Assembly: GCA_016234485.1 (NCBI GenBank)
Contig: JACRBL010000051.1
Coordinates: 124,001 to 188,000, forward strand
DNA length: 64,000 bases
Source: Chloroflexota bacterium
GTDB taxonomy: Bacteria > Chloroflexota > Anaerolineae > Anaerolineales > Villigracilaceae
Reading direction: 5' to 3'
Part shown: in pieces, positions 32,921-41,142 of the stretch
Layout: every line of letters begins with the position of its first letter
Numbering within the stretch: position 1 is the first letter of the stretch
Translations under genes and position numbers: made by a program
Notes under the pieces: generated by a model
The model's input: only the letters and a program-made list of their open reading frames with translations
Told to the model about the DNA's origin: nothing
The model's database searches: none

Positions 32921-32940
32921 AATTCAGTGACTGAATTATA
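32921..32940 (-). promoter_or_regulatory. -10 element overlapped by an 8-bp palindrome at the EPS regulator promoter
   Basis: TATAAT (minus strand, 32940-32935) overlaps the perfect dyad AATTCAGTGACTGAATT (32921-32937) placed across the predicted transcription start. A MarR-type dimer bound there would block the polymerase. No consensus -35 is present (GAACCA at the expected place). Confidence 0.6.
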
Positions 32941-32978
32941 ACATAGCGCGCGCCTACTGGTTCTCGGCGCAGACTTCG

Positions 32979-33018
32979 GTCAACCGAGCGATAACAAAGC
33001 CATAACCTTTTCTTAACA
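32979..33018. promoter_or_regulatory. PHO-box-like array: four 7-mers at an 11-bp period
   Basis: GTCAACC, GATAACA, CATAACC and CTTAACA start at 32979, 32990, 33001 and 33012, each 11 bp apart and sharing AAC at the same place. PhoB/PhoP regulators bind direct repeats of this period, often TTAACA-like. The array lies just behind the EPS operon promoter and 230 bp upstream of phoU. Confidence 0.5.
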
Positions 33019-33153
33019 ACGCATCGCGCAGGCGGATGATAATATGGGAACGCGCGACCCGCCAAAGCCGACGCATCTCGCGTCTCCCCCTGACGCGCGC
33101 CGTGCGCGGCCATATCGAGCGTCGTCTCCGCCTCTGGCTTTCCCGAACAGGAC

Positions 33154-33183
33154 GTGACGCCCAGCAAATATCGGTAGTAAAAT
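33154..33183 (+). promoter_or_regulatory. Candidate phoU promoter
   Basis: GTGACG and TAAAAT are 18 bp apart, 67 bp before the phoU ATG. The match is moderate. Confidence 0.3.
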
Positions 33184-33249
33184 GTAAAAACCGAGTCGAA
33201 ACACTTTCGGGAATTTGAAAAACTGCTCGCGATAATTTATGAGGCAACC

Positions 33250-33930
33250 ATGATCCGTAAAACATTTGAACATGAACTCCAGGAAGTGAAAGACGAGATC
33301 CTCATGCTGGGAAGCATGGTGGAGCAGGCCGTGGCCGACTCGATGGACGCGCTCAAGAAACGCGATATTCAGGCCTCGCAAAAGATCTACGAGCAGGATC
33401 GCAAGATCAATGAGAAGCGCTTCGCCATCGAAAATCAGTGCATGATCCTGATCGCCACCCAGCAACCCATGGCGCGCGACCTGCGCCTGCTGGCCTCCAT
33501 GCTTGATGTGGCATCCGAACTGGAGCGCATGGGCGATTACGCCAAGGGCATCGCCACCATCAACATCCGCATGGGCGACGCTCCCCTGCTCAAACCGCTG
33601 ATTGACCTGCCGCGCATGGCCGCCAAAGCATCTGACATGCTCCACCGCGCCCTCACCGCCTTCGTAACCGATGATGTCGAAGCCGCCCGCGCCATCCCCC
33701 CCGAAGACGATGAAGTGGACGCGCTCTACGAGCAGATCTATCGCGAGCTGATGACCTTCGTCATCGCCGACCCGAAAGTGATCGAGCGCGCCAACATGCT
33801 CCTTTGGGCCTCACACAACCTCGAGCGCATGGCCGACCGCGTCACCAACATCTGCGAACGCACGGTCTTCGTCGTTACGGGCGAGATCAAAGAATTGCAA
33901 ACCACGTCCAACCCGCAAGAAATGAAATAA
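33250..33930 (+). CDS. phoU: PhoU-like phosphate signalling protein
   Basis: The 226-residue all-helical protein consists of two PhoU repeats, each with the metal-binding pattern E/D-xxx-D: ELQEVKDEILMLGSMVEQAVADSMDAL and, in the second half, ALYEQIYRELMTFVIADP, SHNLERMADRVTNICERTVFV; the first repeat has ASELERMGDYAKGIATI. PhoU links the Pst transporter to the PhoR sensor kinase and represses the Pho response. No pst or phoRB genes are adjacent, so this copy stands alone. GAGG precedes the ATG. An 11-bp-period array lies upstream. Confidence 0.93.
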   Translation: MIRKTFEHELQEVKDEILMLGSMVEQAVADSMDALKKRDIQASQKIYEQDRKINEKRFAIENQCMILIATQQPMARDLRLLASMLDVASELERMGDYAKGIATINIRMGDAPLLKPLIDLPRMAAKASDMLHRALTAFVTDDVEAARAIPPEDDEVDALYEQIYRELMTFVIADPKVIERANMLLWASHNLERMADRVTNICERTVFVVTGEIKELQTTSNPQEMK

Positions 33931-33934
33931 AGGA

Positions 33935-34007
33935 GTTTGCGAGCAGTTGGACTGCGAGCCGTCAGCAGTCCAACTGCCGACGGAACACGGAACTTATTTT
34001 TACACGA
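33935..34007 (+). repeat. GCAGTTGGACTGC hairpin repeat, copy 1
   Basis: CAGTTGGACTGC and GCAGTCCAACTG form a perfect 12-bp stem. The whole 73 bp, including GTTTGCGAG and CACGGAACTTATTTTT, matches 50618-50691 on the other strand. Confidence 0.85.
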
Positions 34008-34121
34008 GTGCAAAGCGGCGCGACAGATATGTCCGCGAACGAAACCATCAATATCGCCTCGTTCGCGGATTTCGCGTTAAAATACAGCGCAACCAAAAAC
34101 AGACTCGCTGGTCAAAATAAA

Positions 34122-34652
34122 ATGCGACACCCCTTCGACTTCACCCCCTCCTCGACGCGCAAACCTCTCTTCTTTTCGTTTCTCTCTTTGACCTTGATCC
34201 TGTTCGCCGTTTTCCGAGCGCTGGACACGCCTCTGCGGACCGCGTCCGCCCCGTACGGCATCGTCTCGTTTGAGCTCGCGGGAAATATCAAAACCGCGGC
34301 AGAAATCCTCGCCTCCTGGGACGCGCGCGCCCAACTCTTCGCGGCCTTCGGCCTCGGACTCGACTACCTCTTCATGCCAGCCTACGCGCTGGCATTATCG
34401 TTTGGCATCCTGCTCGCGGCTGGCAGACATACAGGCTGGTTCACCAGACTCGGCTCTTGGCTAGGATGGCACGCGCTGGCAGCGGCACTCTTTGACGCGG
34501 CGGAGAATTTCGCTCTTTGGCAAACATTGGTCGGGAACAGCGATCCCGTTTGGCCTTTCCTTGCATTTTATTGCGCGGTCATCAAATTCACATTCTTATT
34601 GGTAGGATTGACATACGCCCTCTTTGGCTGGCTCTGGCCTCGAAAAACATAG
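34122..34652 (+). CDS. Integral membrane protein of unknown function
   Basis: From the ATG at 34122 the product is 176 residues with four to five membrane spans (RKPLFFSFLSLTLILFAVFR, LGLDYLFMPAYALALSFGILLA, GWHALAAALFDAAENFALW, FLAFYCAVIKFTFLLVGLTYALFGW). No family was recognised. A longer in-frame start at 34029 exists but adds unconserved-looking polar sequence; TAAAAT at 34078 would allow transcription of the short form. The stop is 17 bp before the SARP-like gene, so the two may be co-transcribed. Confidence 0.6.
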   Translation: MRHPFDFTPSSTRKPLFFSFLSLTLILFAVFRALDTPLRTASAPYGIVSFELAGNIKTAAEILASWDARAQLFAAFGLGLDYLFMPAYALALSFGILLAAGRHTGWFTRLGSWLGWHALAAALFDAAENFALWQTLVGNSDPVWPFLAFYCAVIKFTFLLVGLTYALFGWLWPRKT

Positions 34653-34669
34653 ACGATTCACTATCGCCC

Positions 34670-37600
34670 ATGTTCGAAATTCACCTGCTCGGCTCTGTTA
34701 AGGTATTGGAGGGGGGTACGCTTTTTCCGCCATTTCCCACGCAACGCTCCAAAGAATTATTCGCCATTCTGGCCGCGCGGCCCAATCATCCACACGCGCG
34801 GCTCACGCTCGCGGGAAATCTCTGGCCCGAAAAAAGCGAGGAAAAAGCCCGCGCCAGCCTCAACACCGAGTTGTGGCGCGTGCGGCAGGTTTTGGGCGCC
34901 GCCGATTCCATCCTGGAATTGACGCGCGATACCGTCAGCCTGAAAATTCCCGTCGAGCAGGTGGACGTTCACAAGTTCCGCGCGCTCGTCAAACGCGGCA
35001 ACGCGTCGGCATTGCACGAGGCCGTCTCGCTCTATCGCGGCGAATTTGTCGAAGGCTGTTACGCCGATTGGTGCCTGCTCGAACGCGAAGCCCTGGCCGA
35101 TCAGTTTCGCCTCGCGCTGGAGGGCATGCTCCGTCACTCTGAATCGCGCGGGGAATTAAGCGAAGCCATTTCGTTTGCAAAAAAACTGCACGCCCTCGAT
35201 CCCCTGCGCGAGGAAATCCACCGCGCCCTCATGCGCCTCTACGCCGCGCTCGGCGACCGTCCCGCTGCCCTGGCGCAATACCACGCATGCAAAGCCATCC
35301 TCCAACGCGAGCTGAACGTGGAACCGATGCCAGAGACCGAGGAGCTATCCCTGAAAATTCGCCAGACCGCGCCGCTCGAAGATCACTGGTCGGCGCGACG
35401 CGAGTCCACGCGCAAGATCACCGAACATCGCCTGGCCGAAATGCGCGCCGCTCGCCAGTACATGTCCGAATTGTATGCCCCGCGCCCCGGGTTGGAGCAA
35501 AAAGTGGACGAGTTCGCCCGCTCAAACGCAGTCGCGTTGATTCTCGTCGGGCGTTCGGGATGTGGAAAAACATCCCTGCTCGCGCGCCTGGCGGAGACGC
35601 GCCTCGCGCAAGGCGACCTTGTCCTTCTGCTCGAAGCCTCCGCGCTCACGCTCGACGCCCAGCGCGATATCACGCGCCAAATCTGGGGGTCAGAGACCAT
35701 CTCCGCCACCGACGCGCTCGCGGCCCTCGGACGTGACGCCGCTTCCAGAGGCCGCCTCGTCTGGATCCTGCTCGACGAACTGAATGCCTTCCACGACCTC
35801 GGCGCCGGCCCCGCCGACCTCCTCCGCCGCGTGGATGCGTTGGCCGCATCGCTTCATCGAAACGCGGATCTCGGCGCGGTCAAACTCATCCTGGCCTGCC
35901 GCGCGCACGCCTGGAGCCTGATCGAACTTGGCGGAAACAATCCGAACTGGCAATGCTATTTTGGCCGCGCTCCACTGCCCGTGGAAACCTTTAGCGCAGA
36001 GGAAACGCGCGCTGCGTTCGATGTGTATCGCCGTCATTTCAAAATACAGAATTCGTTCGACGATCTTTCCGAAGAAATGCGCGAACGATTCAACTCGCCT
36101 TTCTTTCTGCGCCTTGCCGCCGAAACCTGGCGCGGACATTCCATTCCGCGCTCGGGTTCGGGCGGGATCCTCTTTCGCGAATACTTCGAACGCATTGCGG
36201 CCAACCCGTTGGCTCGAACCTTCATGCTCGAACTCGTCACGCGCATCGCGCGCCATCGGCAACCATCCCTGCCGATCGCAGATCTGCGCGCCGACCCATC
36301 TTTCCAAGCCGCCTTCGCCGACGACCATCGTTCGCCCTTCCATCAATTGCTCGAAGCGGGCGCGCTCATGATCGTGGGGAATGAATTTACCCCGCGCCTG
36401 CGCTTCACCCACGAACGCCTGCTCGAATACCTGCTGGCGCAATACTACGACGCGCAGTGCGACGAGGGCATCATCGGCGAGGACTGCGTCATCCAGATGG
36501 CGCGCGGCGCATGGGATTTTCCCGCGCTATGGGGCGCGGCCCTCACCCTGCTCTTGCTGGGAAAAAATACCGACCAGTTCCTCCTGCTCGCCGAAAGCGG
36601 ATTCTCGGAAGCGCGTCAACTCGCGACCGAGGGGCTGGTCGCGCTTCACGCGGAGGATGCTGCCCTGGCGCGTTCCATCGCCAACCGCCTGCTCGAACGC
36701 GCCTCCATCGAGGCCAAGCGCGTGGCTCTCTTCGCGGCGAGTCGCATGGGCGAGGATGGTTTCGAATTGTTCCGATCCGCTGCGGGGTCGCGCGAGGCGG
36801 AAACGCGTCAGGCTGTGATCGTTGTGGTCAATGTCATCCATCAATATGCCCCGCAGGTCGCCCTCTCCATTTTGCAGCACATGCTCGATGACCTTGGCTT
36901 GCGGACATTCGTTACATCTTCAGCGCGCTTGCAAGTGGGCATGAGTATCCTGGGCTTTTTTACGCGTTACGGGCTGGAGAAAAATTTGATCGACGACGCG
37001 GACCGTTTGATCCATACGCTGACCGTAAAAAAATTACATCTGCCGTCCGAATCGAATCGGATGGGACGCCTGCTTGTCCAGCGACTGCTTGCCATCAACA
37101 CCACTTCCTGGCCTGCAGATCGCAACGCCGTGGAAAGCGTCGCGCGGGCTGGGGCGCTCACGCCAGGCGAGGAGACCGCCTTCCGCCGCGTGTTGAGTTG
37201 TCTTAAGCGCCGCGCCGATGGGTTGGACGATGTTTCGCTCGACGACCTGCAAACCCTTCTGGCTTGCCCATCCGACGCGGTGCGGTATCTTGCCCATCAT
37301 CAACTTTGCATGTGGCTCAATCTCCGCCAGGAACAGTCTCTGCAAGCGATCCAGGCGCTGTTCGATTCGGCGGCCGATCCCGAGATTCGTTCGTGGCTGT
37401 TGATGGCTTTTCAGCCGATCCACGCGCCGCGACTGAAGTCGCTTTCAGCCGAAGGCTTGCAATCGCTGGAAAATCTGACCGCGCGCGTTGCAGAGGAGAA
37501 TCGAGAGTTGTTTCTCGATGGCATTTCACATGGAACCCTCGGCCTGTTTGGCTCCATCGCCTTTTTTCCTTTGGGAATGCGTTACGCCCAGATGGGGAAT

Positions 37601-38095
37601 TTTGACTTTCCGTTGTTATCCGCGTATCTGGAATCGCATTCCATGAGCGCGTCACATCATCTGCGCTTGCTTGCGCCGGTGGGATGGTTTCACCCGCAGG
37701 CGGCGCTGGCGATGTTTGAAAAGCACGTCAATTTCAAGAAGCCGCTGGACGCGTTCGTGATCGAATCGTTGGGAAAGATCTGGGTCAGCCATCCCGAAAC
37801 GACGGAGGCCTTCCTGCGCCGCGTCGGCCTGGACGAGGCCACCCAGCGCCAGGTCCGAGCGGGAGCCGATATCGAGTCAACCCTGCGCGGCATCAACCTG
37901 ATCCACAACACGGATCTGCGCGTCAGCAGTATTTTGCTCGGCGCACCATATGGAAAGTGGGTAACGGATTCGGTCTTTGAAGGCTACGTGGATTCCAAGA
38001 GTCTCGACGAGGCCGCATCGCGTTTTGGCCGCGGACTGGTGGATATTTATATGGAATCGGGCTGGCGCTTAAAGAGGATTCTCGGCCTGAAGTAG
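34670..38095 (+). CDS. SARP-type transcription regulator with STAND-like ATPase and helical repeats
   Basis: The ATG at 34670 gives 1141 residues. Residues 1-95 form a winged-helix domain (FEIHLLGSVKVLEGG, LWPEKSEEKARASLNTELW); about 105-250 is a bacterial transcriptional activator (BTAD) domain (YRGEFVEGCYADWCLLERE, LDPLREEIHRALMRLYAAL, YHACKAILQRELNVEP). An NTPase follows with Walker A GRSGCGKTS (residues 294-302) and Walker B LVWILLDELNAF (about 363-374). The last 550 residues look like HEAT-type helical repeats that could sense a ligand. AfsR/MalT-like proteins of this plan bind 11-bp-spaced direct repeats as ATP-driven oligomers. Matching repeats lie at 38099 and 39053. Confidence 0.88.
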   Translation: MFEIHLLGSVKVLEGGTLFPPFPTQRSKELFAILAARPNHPHARLTLAGNLWPEKSEEKARASLNTELWRVRQVLGAADSILELTRDTVSLKIPVEQVDVHKFRALVKRGNASALHEAVSLYRGEFVEGCYADWCLLEREALADQFRLALEGMLRHSESRGELSEAISFAKKLHALDPLREEIHRALMRLYAALGDRPAALAQYHACKAILQRELNVEPMPETEELSLKIRQTAPLEDHWSARRESTRKITEHRLAEMRAARQYMSELYAPRPGLEQKVDEFARSNAVALILVGRSGCGKTSLLARLAETRLAQGDLVLLLEASALTLDAQRDITRQIWGSETISATDALAALGRDAASRGRLVWILLDELNAFHDLGAGPADLLRRVDALAASLHRNADLGAVKLILACRAHAWSLIELGGNNPNWQCYFGRAPLPVETFSAEETRAAFDVYRRHFKIQNSFDDLSEEMRERFNSPFFLRLAAETWRGHSIPRSGSGGILFREYFERIAANPLARTFMLELVTRIARHRQPSLPIADLRADPSFQAAFADDHRSPFHQLLEAGALMIVGNEFTPRLRFTHERLLEYLLAQYYDAQCDEGIIGEDCVIQMARGAWDFPALWGAALTLLLLGKNTDQFLLLAESGFSEARQLATEGLVALHAEDAALARSIANRLLERASIEAKRVALFAASRMGEDGFELFRSAAGSREAETRQAVIVVVNVIHQYAPQVALSILQHMLDDLGLRTFVTSSARLQVGMSILGFFTRYGLEKNLIDDADRLIHTLTVKKLHLPSESNRMGRLLVQRLLAINTTSWPADRNAVESVARAGALTPGEETAFRRVLSCLKRRADGLDDVSLDDLQTLLACPSDAVRYLAHHQLCMWLNLRQEQSLQAIQALFDSAADPEIRSWLLMAFQPIHAPRLKSLSAEGLQSLENLTARVAEENRELFLDGISHGTLGLFGSIAFFPLGMRYAQMGNFDFPLLSAYLESHSMSASHHLRLLAPVGWFHPQAALAMFEKHVNFKKPLDAFVIESLGKIWVSHPETTEAFLRRVGLDEATQRQVRAGADIESTLRGINLIHNTDLRVSSILLGAPYGKWVTDSVFEGYVDSKSLDEAASRFGRGLVDIYMESGWRLKRILGLK

Positions 38096-38098
38096 CGT

Positions 38099-38134
38099 TT
38101 TTGTGAGAGTTTTGTGAGAGTGAGGGGGTAGGAT
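38099..38134 (+). promoter_or_regulatory. SARP-type operator/promoter 1: tandem TTTTGTGAGAG plus -10
   Basis: Two abutting copies of TTTTGTGAGAG (38099-38109, 38110-38120) are followed by exactly 8 bp and TAGGAT (38129-38134). The geometry (11-bp period, 8 bp to the -10, no -35) is that of SARP-activated promoters. Transcription would start about 20 nt before the ATG of the 38163 gene. Confidence 0.8.
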
Positions 38135-38162
38135 AGATTCAAATTCCATCGGAGGTGGAACA

Positions 38163-38789
38163 ATGAACAAGCAGAAAACAACCCTTTTGATCGCAGGAAC
38201 CATCCTGACCGTGGTCTTGATCTTCGCTGTGATCGCCATCGTGCAATCGGGCTTTAAAGAGTTCAAATGGCCTCCCGCCATCCTGATCCCAGTGGTGGGC
38301 ATATTGACCTTCTTTGGCACGCTCGCCTTGACGAACGTGCCCTCGAACAGCCCCGATTTCTCGAAAGGTGAAATGCGGAAAGCCATTGCGGCCTCGTTGC
38401 TGTCCGTCTATTTCTTCATCATGGCGGTGACGTTGTACGCGTCCAGTTCGCCCATCTACAAACTGGAGAGCGTCGCGCAAGCATCCGCGCAAGTGGCGGA
38501 CGCGCCCACAGACGGAAGCGAGACGGACGCCGCGACCGACTCATCTACAGACGGCGCGTCCACGACCGACACGACTGACAGCGCGTCCGCTTCAGCGGCA
38601 GAGGAAGCCGCCACGCCCAAAACGCCCATTGATCTCGTAAACACCCTGTTGGACGGTTTCAACAAAATCATCCTCGCGGTGGTGGGATTCTATTTTGCGG
38701 GCAGGACGGTGGAGGAAGTGACCAATAACCGAAGATGCGAGACATCTGGCGACAATCCGAATCCCAATCGGAAACCAAACGAATCATAA
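38163..38789 (+). CDS. Membrane protein with Thr/Ser/Asp-rich linker, likely SARP target
   Basis: The 208-residue protein starts after GGAGGTGG. Three membrane spans (TTLLIAGTILTVVLIFAVIA, AILIPVVGILTFFGTLAL, AASLLSVYFFIMAVTLYAS) precede a low-complexity acidic Ser/Thr/Ala linker (about residues 110-155) and a fourth hydrophobic segment (NKIILAVVGFYFAGRTVEEV). No family was recognised. It carries the same promoter architecture as the metalloprotease gene downstream, so both are probably expressed together under the SARP/STAND protein. Confidence 0.8.
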   Translation: MNKQKTTLLIAGTILTVVLIFAVIAIVQSGFKEFKWPPAILIPVVGILTFFGTLALTNVPSNSPDFSKGEMRKAIAASLLSVYFFIMAVTLYASSSPIYKLESVAQASAQVADAPTDGSETDAATDSSTDGASTTDTTDSASASAAEEAATPKTPIDLVNTLLDGFNKIILAVVGFYFAGRTVEEVTNNRRCETSGDNPNPNRKPNES

Positions 38790-38797
38790 TTTTGCGT

Positions 38798-38827
38798 CAG
38801 TCTCCTCGTCCGTGGACGAGGAGACTG
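38798..38827 (+). promoter_or_regulatory. 14-bp hairpin burying the ribosome binding site of the 38830 gene
   Basis: CAGTCTCCTCGTCC (38798-38811) is the exact complement of GGACGAGGAGACTG (38814-38827). The latter contains GAGGAG (38818-38823), placed 6 nt before the ATG at 38830. In RNA the stem would hide the Shine-Dalgarno. No T-run follows, so it is not a terminator. Confidence 0.65.
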
Positions 38828-38829
38828 CG

Positions 38830-39060
38830 ATGAAACCACCCATGTCTGCTGAAAACTCATTGCCGCGCACCTTCATCCTCCGCATCTGGCGCGAAAAAAC
38901 CGACAATGAATCCTTCCTCTGGCGAGGGTCGGTAAGCAACGCGCAAAGCGGCGAACGGCTGTATTTTCAGACCATGGAGCAGTTGAAGGATGCCGTTACC
39001 CGGATGATCGAAACTCCGCCTCGCGAAAATATACCGGACAGCGAAACATCCATTTTGTGA
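38830..39060 (+). CDS. Small conserved-looking protein of unknown function (76 residues)
   Basis: The ATG at 38830 has GAGGAG 6 nt upstream; the earlier ATG at 38812 lies in the hairpin. The core RTFILRIWREKTDNESF, LWRGSVSNAQSGERLYFQT and MEQLKDAVTRMIE resembles small Chloroflexota proteins that occur near regulators; I recall the pattern LRIW..WRG..SGE..YF but no function is known. The stop codon lies within the first repeat of the second SARP-type promoter. Translation may be controlled by the hairpin. Confidence 0.65.
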   Translation: MKPPMSAENSLPRTFILRIWREKTDNESFLWRGSVSNAQSGERLYFQTMEQLKDAVTRMIETPPRENIPDSETSIL

Positions 39061-39088
39061 GAGTTTTGTGAGAGTGGATGAATATACT
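39053..39088 (+). promoter_or_regulatory. SARP-type operator/promoter 2: tandem TTTTGTGAGAG plus -10
   Basis: Two abutting copies of TTTTGTGAGAG (39053-39063, 39064-39074), then 8 bp and TATACT (39083-39088). Sequence, period and distance to the -10 are identical to promoter 1. It serves the metalloprotease gene at 39119. Confidence 0.82.
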
Positions 39089-39118
39089 TTGACCATCAAA
39101 CCAAATAAAGGAGAAAAA

Positions 39119-41083
39119 ATGAAAAGGATACTCTGGCTTTCGATCAGCCTGTTATTGATTGCCTCAATCAGCGCGGGACCGGTCTCTGCGGCAGTGGGAA
39201 TGAATGGAGGCGGGGGACTTTTCATCGATACCTGGCAGAGGGGCAACCTGGACTTCCGCTCTGCGGGGGATGTCCGCACCCGTTTCGTGACCGTTGATTT
39301 CAACGTGTTGAAAAATACCTGGGCCAGGCGGGGCGATATCCTCGCGCTGGACCTGTTCGACGGCACGTCTTTCCAGGCTGTACTCAGAAGCGTGGAAAAA
39401 TTACCCGAGAACGGGGTGGCCTACGTGGGGCGCTTGAAGGGCATCGCGTTGAGCAGCGTCAACATCGTCACGCGCGATGGGATCATGTTTCTCGATATAT
39501 CTTTCCCATCCGGCGCGTACGTGGTGCGCCCTGTTGGGAACGGCGTGCATGTGATCAAACAGATGAGCGAATCCGCCCTCCCGCCGGAAGGCGAACCGAT
39601 TCCCATTTACCTGCCTGGGGATACCGCCGAGCCGGAAGCCATGACCCTGTCCGCGCCCACCGGCGACGACTATACGCGCATTGACGTGATGGTCCTCTAC
39701 ACCGACGACGCGCGAGCCGGTCTCGGCAGTACCACAGCCATGAATACCATGATTGACCTGGCGATGAGCGAGACCAACGACAGCTACAGCAAGAGCGGGA
39801 TCTACCAGAAAGTGCGACTGGTCTACAGGGCGGAAGTCTCGTATGATGAGAGCAGTTTCAATTGGACGACGACATTGAACCGACTGACCGGCACATCGGA
39901 TGGATATCTGGACTCGATCCATACCACTCGCAATACCTACGCCGCCGATCTGGTTGTCTTGCTTGTTAAAGATAAGGTATCGTGCGGTAAGGCTAATCTT
40001 ATGACGACGGTATCCAGTTCCTTTGCCTCATCTGCGTTCTCTGTGGTAAGCACCGATTGCGCCACCAACCCAAAATACTCTTTTGGGCATGAAATGGGAC
40101 ACAACATGGGCGCCAGGCATGATTGGTATGTGGATGCAACCCTGAACAGTCCGTACACCTACAATAAGGGGTTTGTAAATGTCGGCAGCACCGACGCCAC
40201 CCGCTGGCGAACGATCATGGCCTACCCCGACGAATGTACCGCAAGGGGATATTACGACTGCGAAAGGATACTTTACTGGTCGAACCCCTACAATAAATTT
40301 CCTGCGACCACAGGCACTGCAATGGGAGTCGCCCTGGGCACCAACACCACCTGCACGGTGGGCAACCTGAGCAACCCCGACTGCGACTCCTACAACGTTC
40401 GGGTGTTGAACAACACCGGGCCAACCGTGGCAAACTTCCGTGTGGGGGGATTCAACTCCAAATTCGATACCAACCATCCGAACTGGACCACCCGGCTTGG
40501 CACGTGGACTCACCTGTCCTCGGCCTACTACACCACCACCGGCGTTGCGGGTAAATTCTCGTCCATCAGTTACGATACTTCGTACAGCAAGATCGTTTCT
40601 TACGAAGTCTACATGAAACGGGAAGGCTCGAATACAGCATCCGCCAATCACATCTCGGTGAGAGGCGCGCCCCTTCCGTTGGATTCCTATGGTCGCTGGA
40701 ACAAGGAGTATAAGTTCGCCTACACCAATCAGGGATATTTCGCGGTTTACAAAACGAATGGAACAACGCTAACAACGCTCAAAAGTTGGACATCCAGTAC
40801 CGCCATCGCCAAGGGCGGCTGGAATACCCTGAAGGTGGCTGCGGACGGCAGTTCGTTGAAGTTCTATATTAACGGGACTCTGGTCTGGTCGGTAACCGAT
40901 ACATCCTTCAGTGCGGGAAACGTGGGTATTGGCATGTACAGGGACACTACCAGTACGGGGAACAAATTATCGGTTGATTGGGCCAAACTGACAACCACCT
41001 CAGTGGCGGCAGATGAACCACCCTTCGAGGAAGTAACCGCAGGAGAGGAACATCCTGGCGGAGATGATACTCACTCTCCGTAA
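39119..41083 (+). CDS. Secreted reprolysin-like zinc metalloprotease with C-terminal jelly-roll domain
   Basis: The 654-residue protein has a signal peptide (MKRILWLSISLLLIASISAG, cleavage near residue 24). A pro-region and a metalloprotease domain follow, with the zinc motif HEMGHNMGARHD (His324, Glu325, His328, His334), the HExxHxxGxxHD form of metzincins such as M12B/M43. The C-terminal about 200 residues (YEVYMKREGSNTASANHISV, GGWNTLKVAADGSSLKFYIN) look like a LamG/DUF1080-type glycan-binding jelly roll. GGAG precedes the ATG at 39119. It ends just before a strong bidirectional terminator. Target proteins are unknown. Confidence 0.9.
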   Translation: MKRILWLSISLLLIASISAGPVSAAVGMNGGGGLFIDTWQRGNLDFRSAGDVRTRFVTVDFNVLKNTWARRGDILALDLFDGTSFQAVLRSVEKLPENGVAYVGRLKGIALSSVNIVTRDGIMFLDISFPSGAYVVRPVGNGVHVIKQMSESALPPEGEPIPIYLPGDTAEPEAMTLSAPTGDDYTRIDVMVLYTDDARAGLGSTTAMNTMIDLAMSETNDSYSKSGIYQKVRLVYRAEVSYDESSFNWTTTLNRLTGTSDGYLDSIHTTRNTYAADLVVLLVKDKVSCGKANLMTTVSSSFASSAFSVVSTDCATNPKYSFGHEMGHNMGARHDWYVDATLNSPYTYNKGFVNVGSTDATRWRTIMAYPDECTARGYYDCERILYWSNPYNKFPATTGTAMGVALGTNTTCTVGNLSNPDCDSYNVRVLNNTGPTVANFRVGGFNSKFDTNHPNWTTRLGTWTHLSSAYYTTTGVAGKFSSISYDTSYSKIVSYEVYMKREGSNTASANHISVRGAPLPLDSYGRWNKEYKFAYTNQGYFAVYKTNGTTLTTLKSWTSSTAIAKGGWNTLKVAADGSSLKFYINGTLVWSVTDTSFSAGNVGIGMYRDTTSTGNKLSVDWAKLTTTSVAADEPPFEEVTAGEEHPGGDDTHSP

Positions 41084-41094
41084 GCTATTTCAAC

Positions 41095-41129
41095 AAAAAA
41101 GCCTCCTGCTTTCAGCAGGAGGCTTTTTT
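41095..41129. terminator. Bidirectional rho-independent terminator
   Basis: GCCTCCTGCT (41101-41110) and AGCAGGAGGC (41114-41123) form a perfect stem with AAAAAA before and TTTTTT after. It separates the convergent metalloprotease and lipoprotein genes. Confidence 0.95.
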
Positions 41130-41142
41130 CATCGGGCATCGT

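Larger units (their letters stand above)
32903..33249. other. 347-bp divergent regulatory gap between the EPS operon and phoU
   Basis: It holds the minus-strand -10 and palindrome (32921-32940), an 11-bp-period repeat array (32979-33018) and a possible plus-strand promoter (33154-33183). The remainder shows no convincing coding potential. Confidence 0.6.

Noticed and set aside
33013-33645. 210-codon minus-strand frame opposite phoU
   Set aside because: PhoU motifs on the plus strand are unambiguous; this frame is a shadow that also covers the regulatory gap.
38798-38827. Hairpin as terminator of the 38163 gene
   Set aside because: No T-run follows on the plus strand and the right arm holds the next ribosome binding site.
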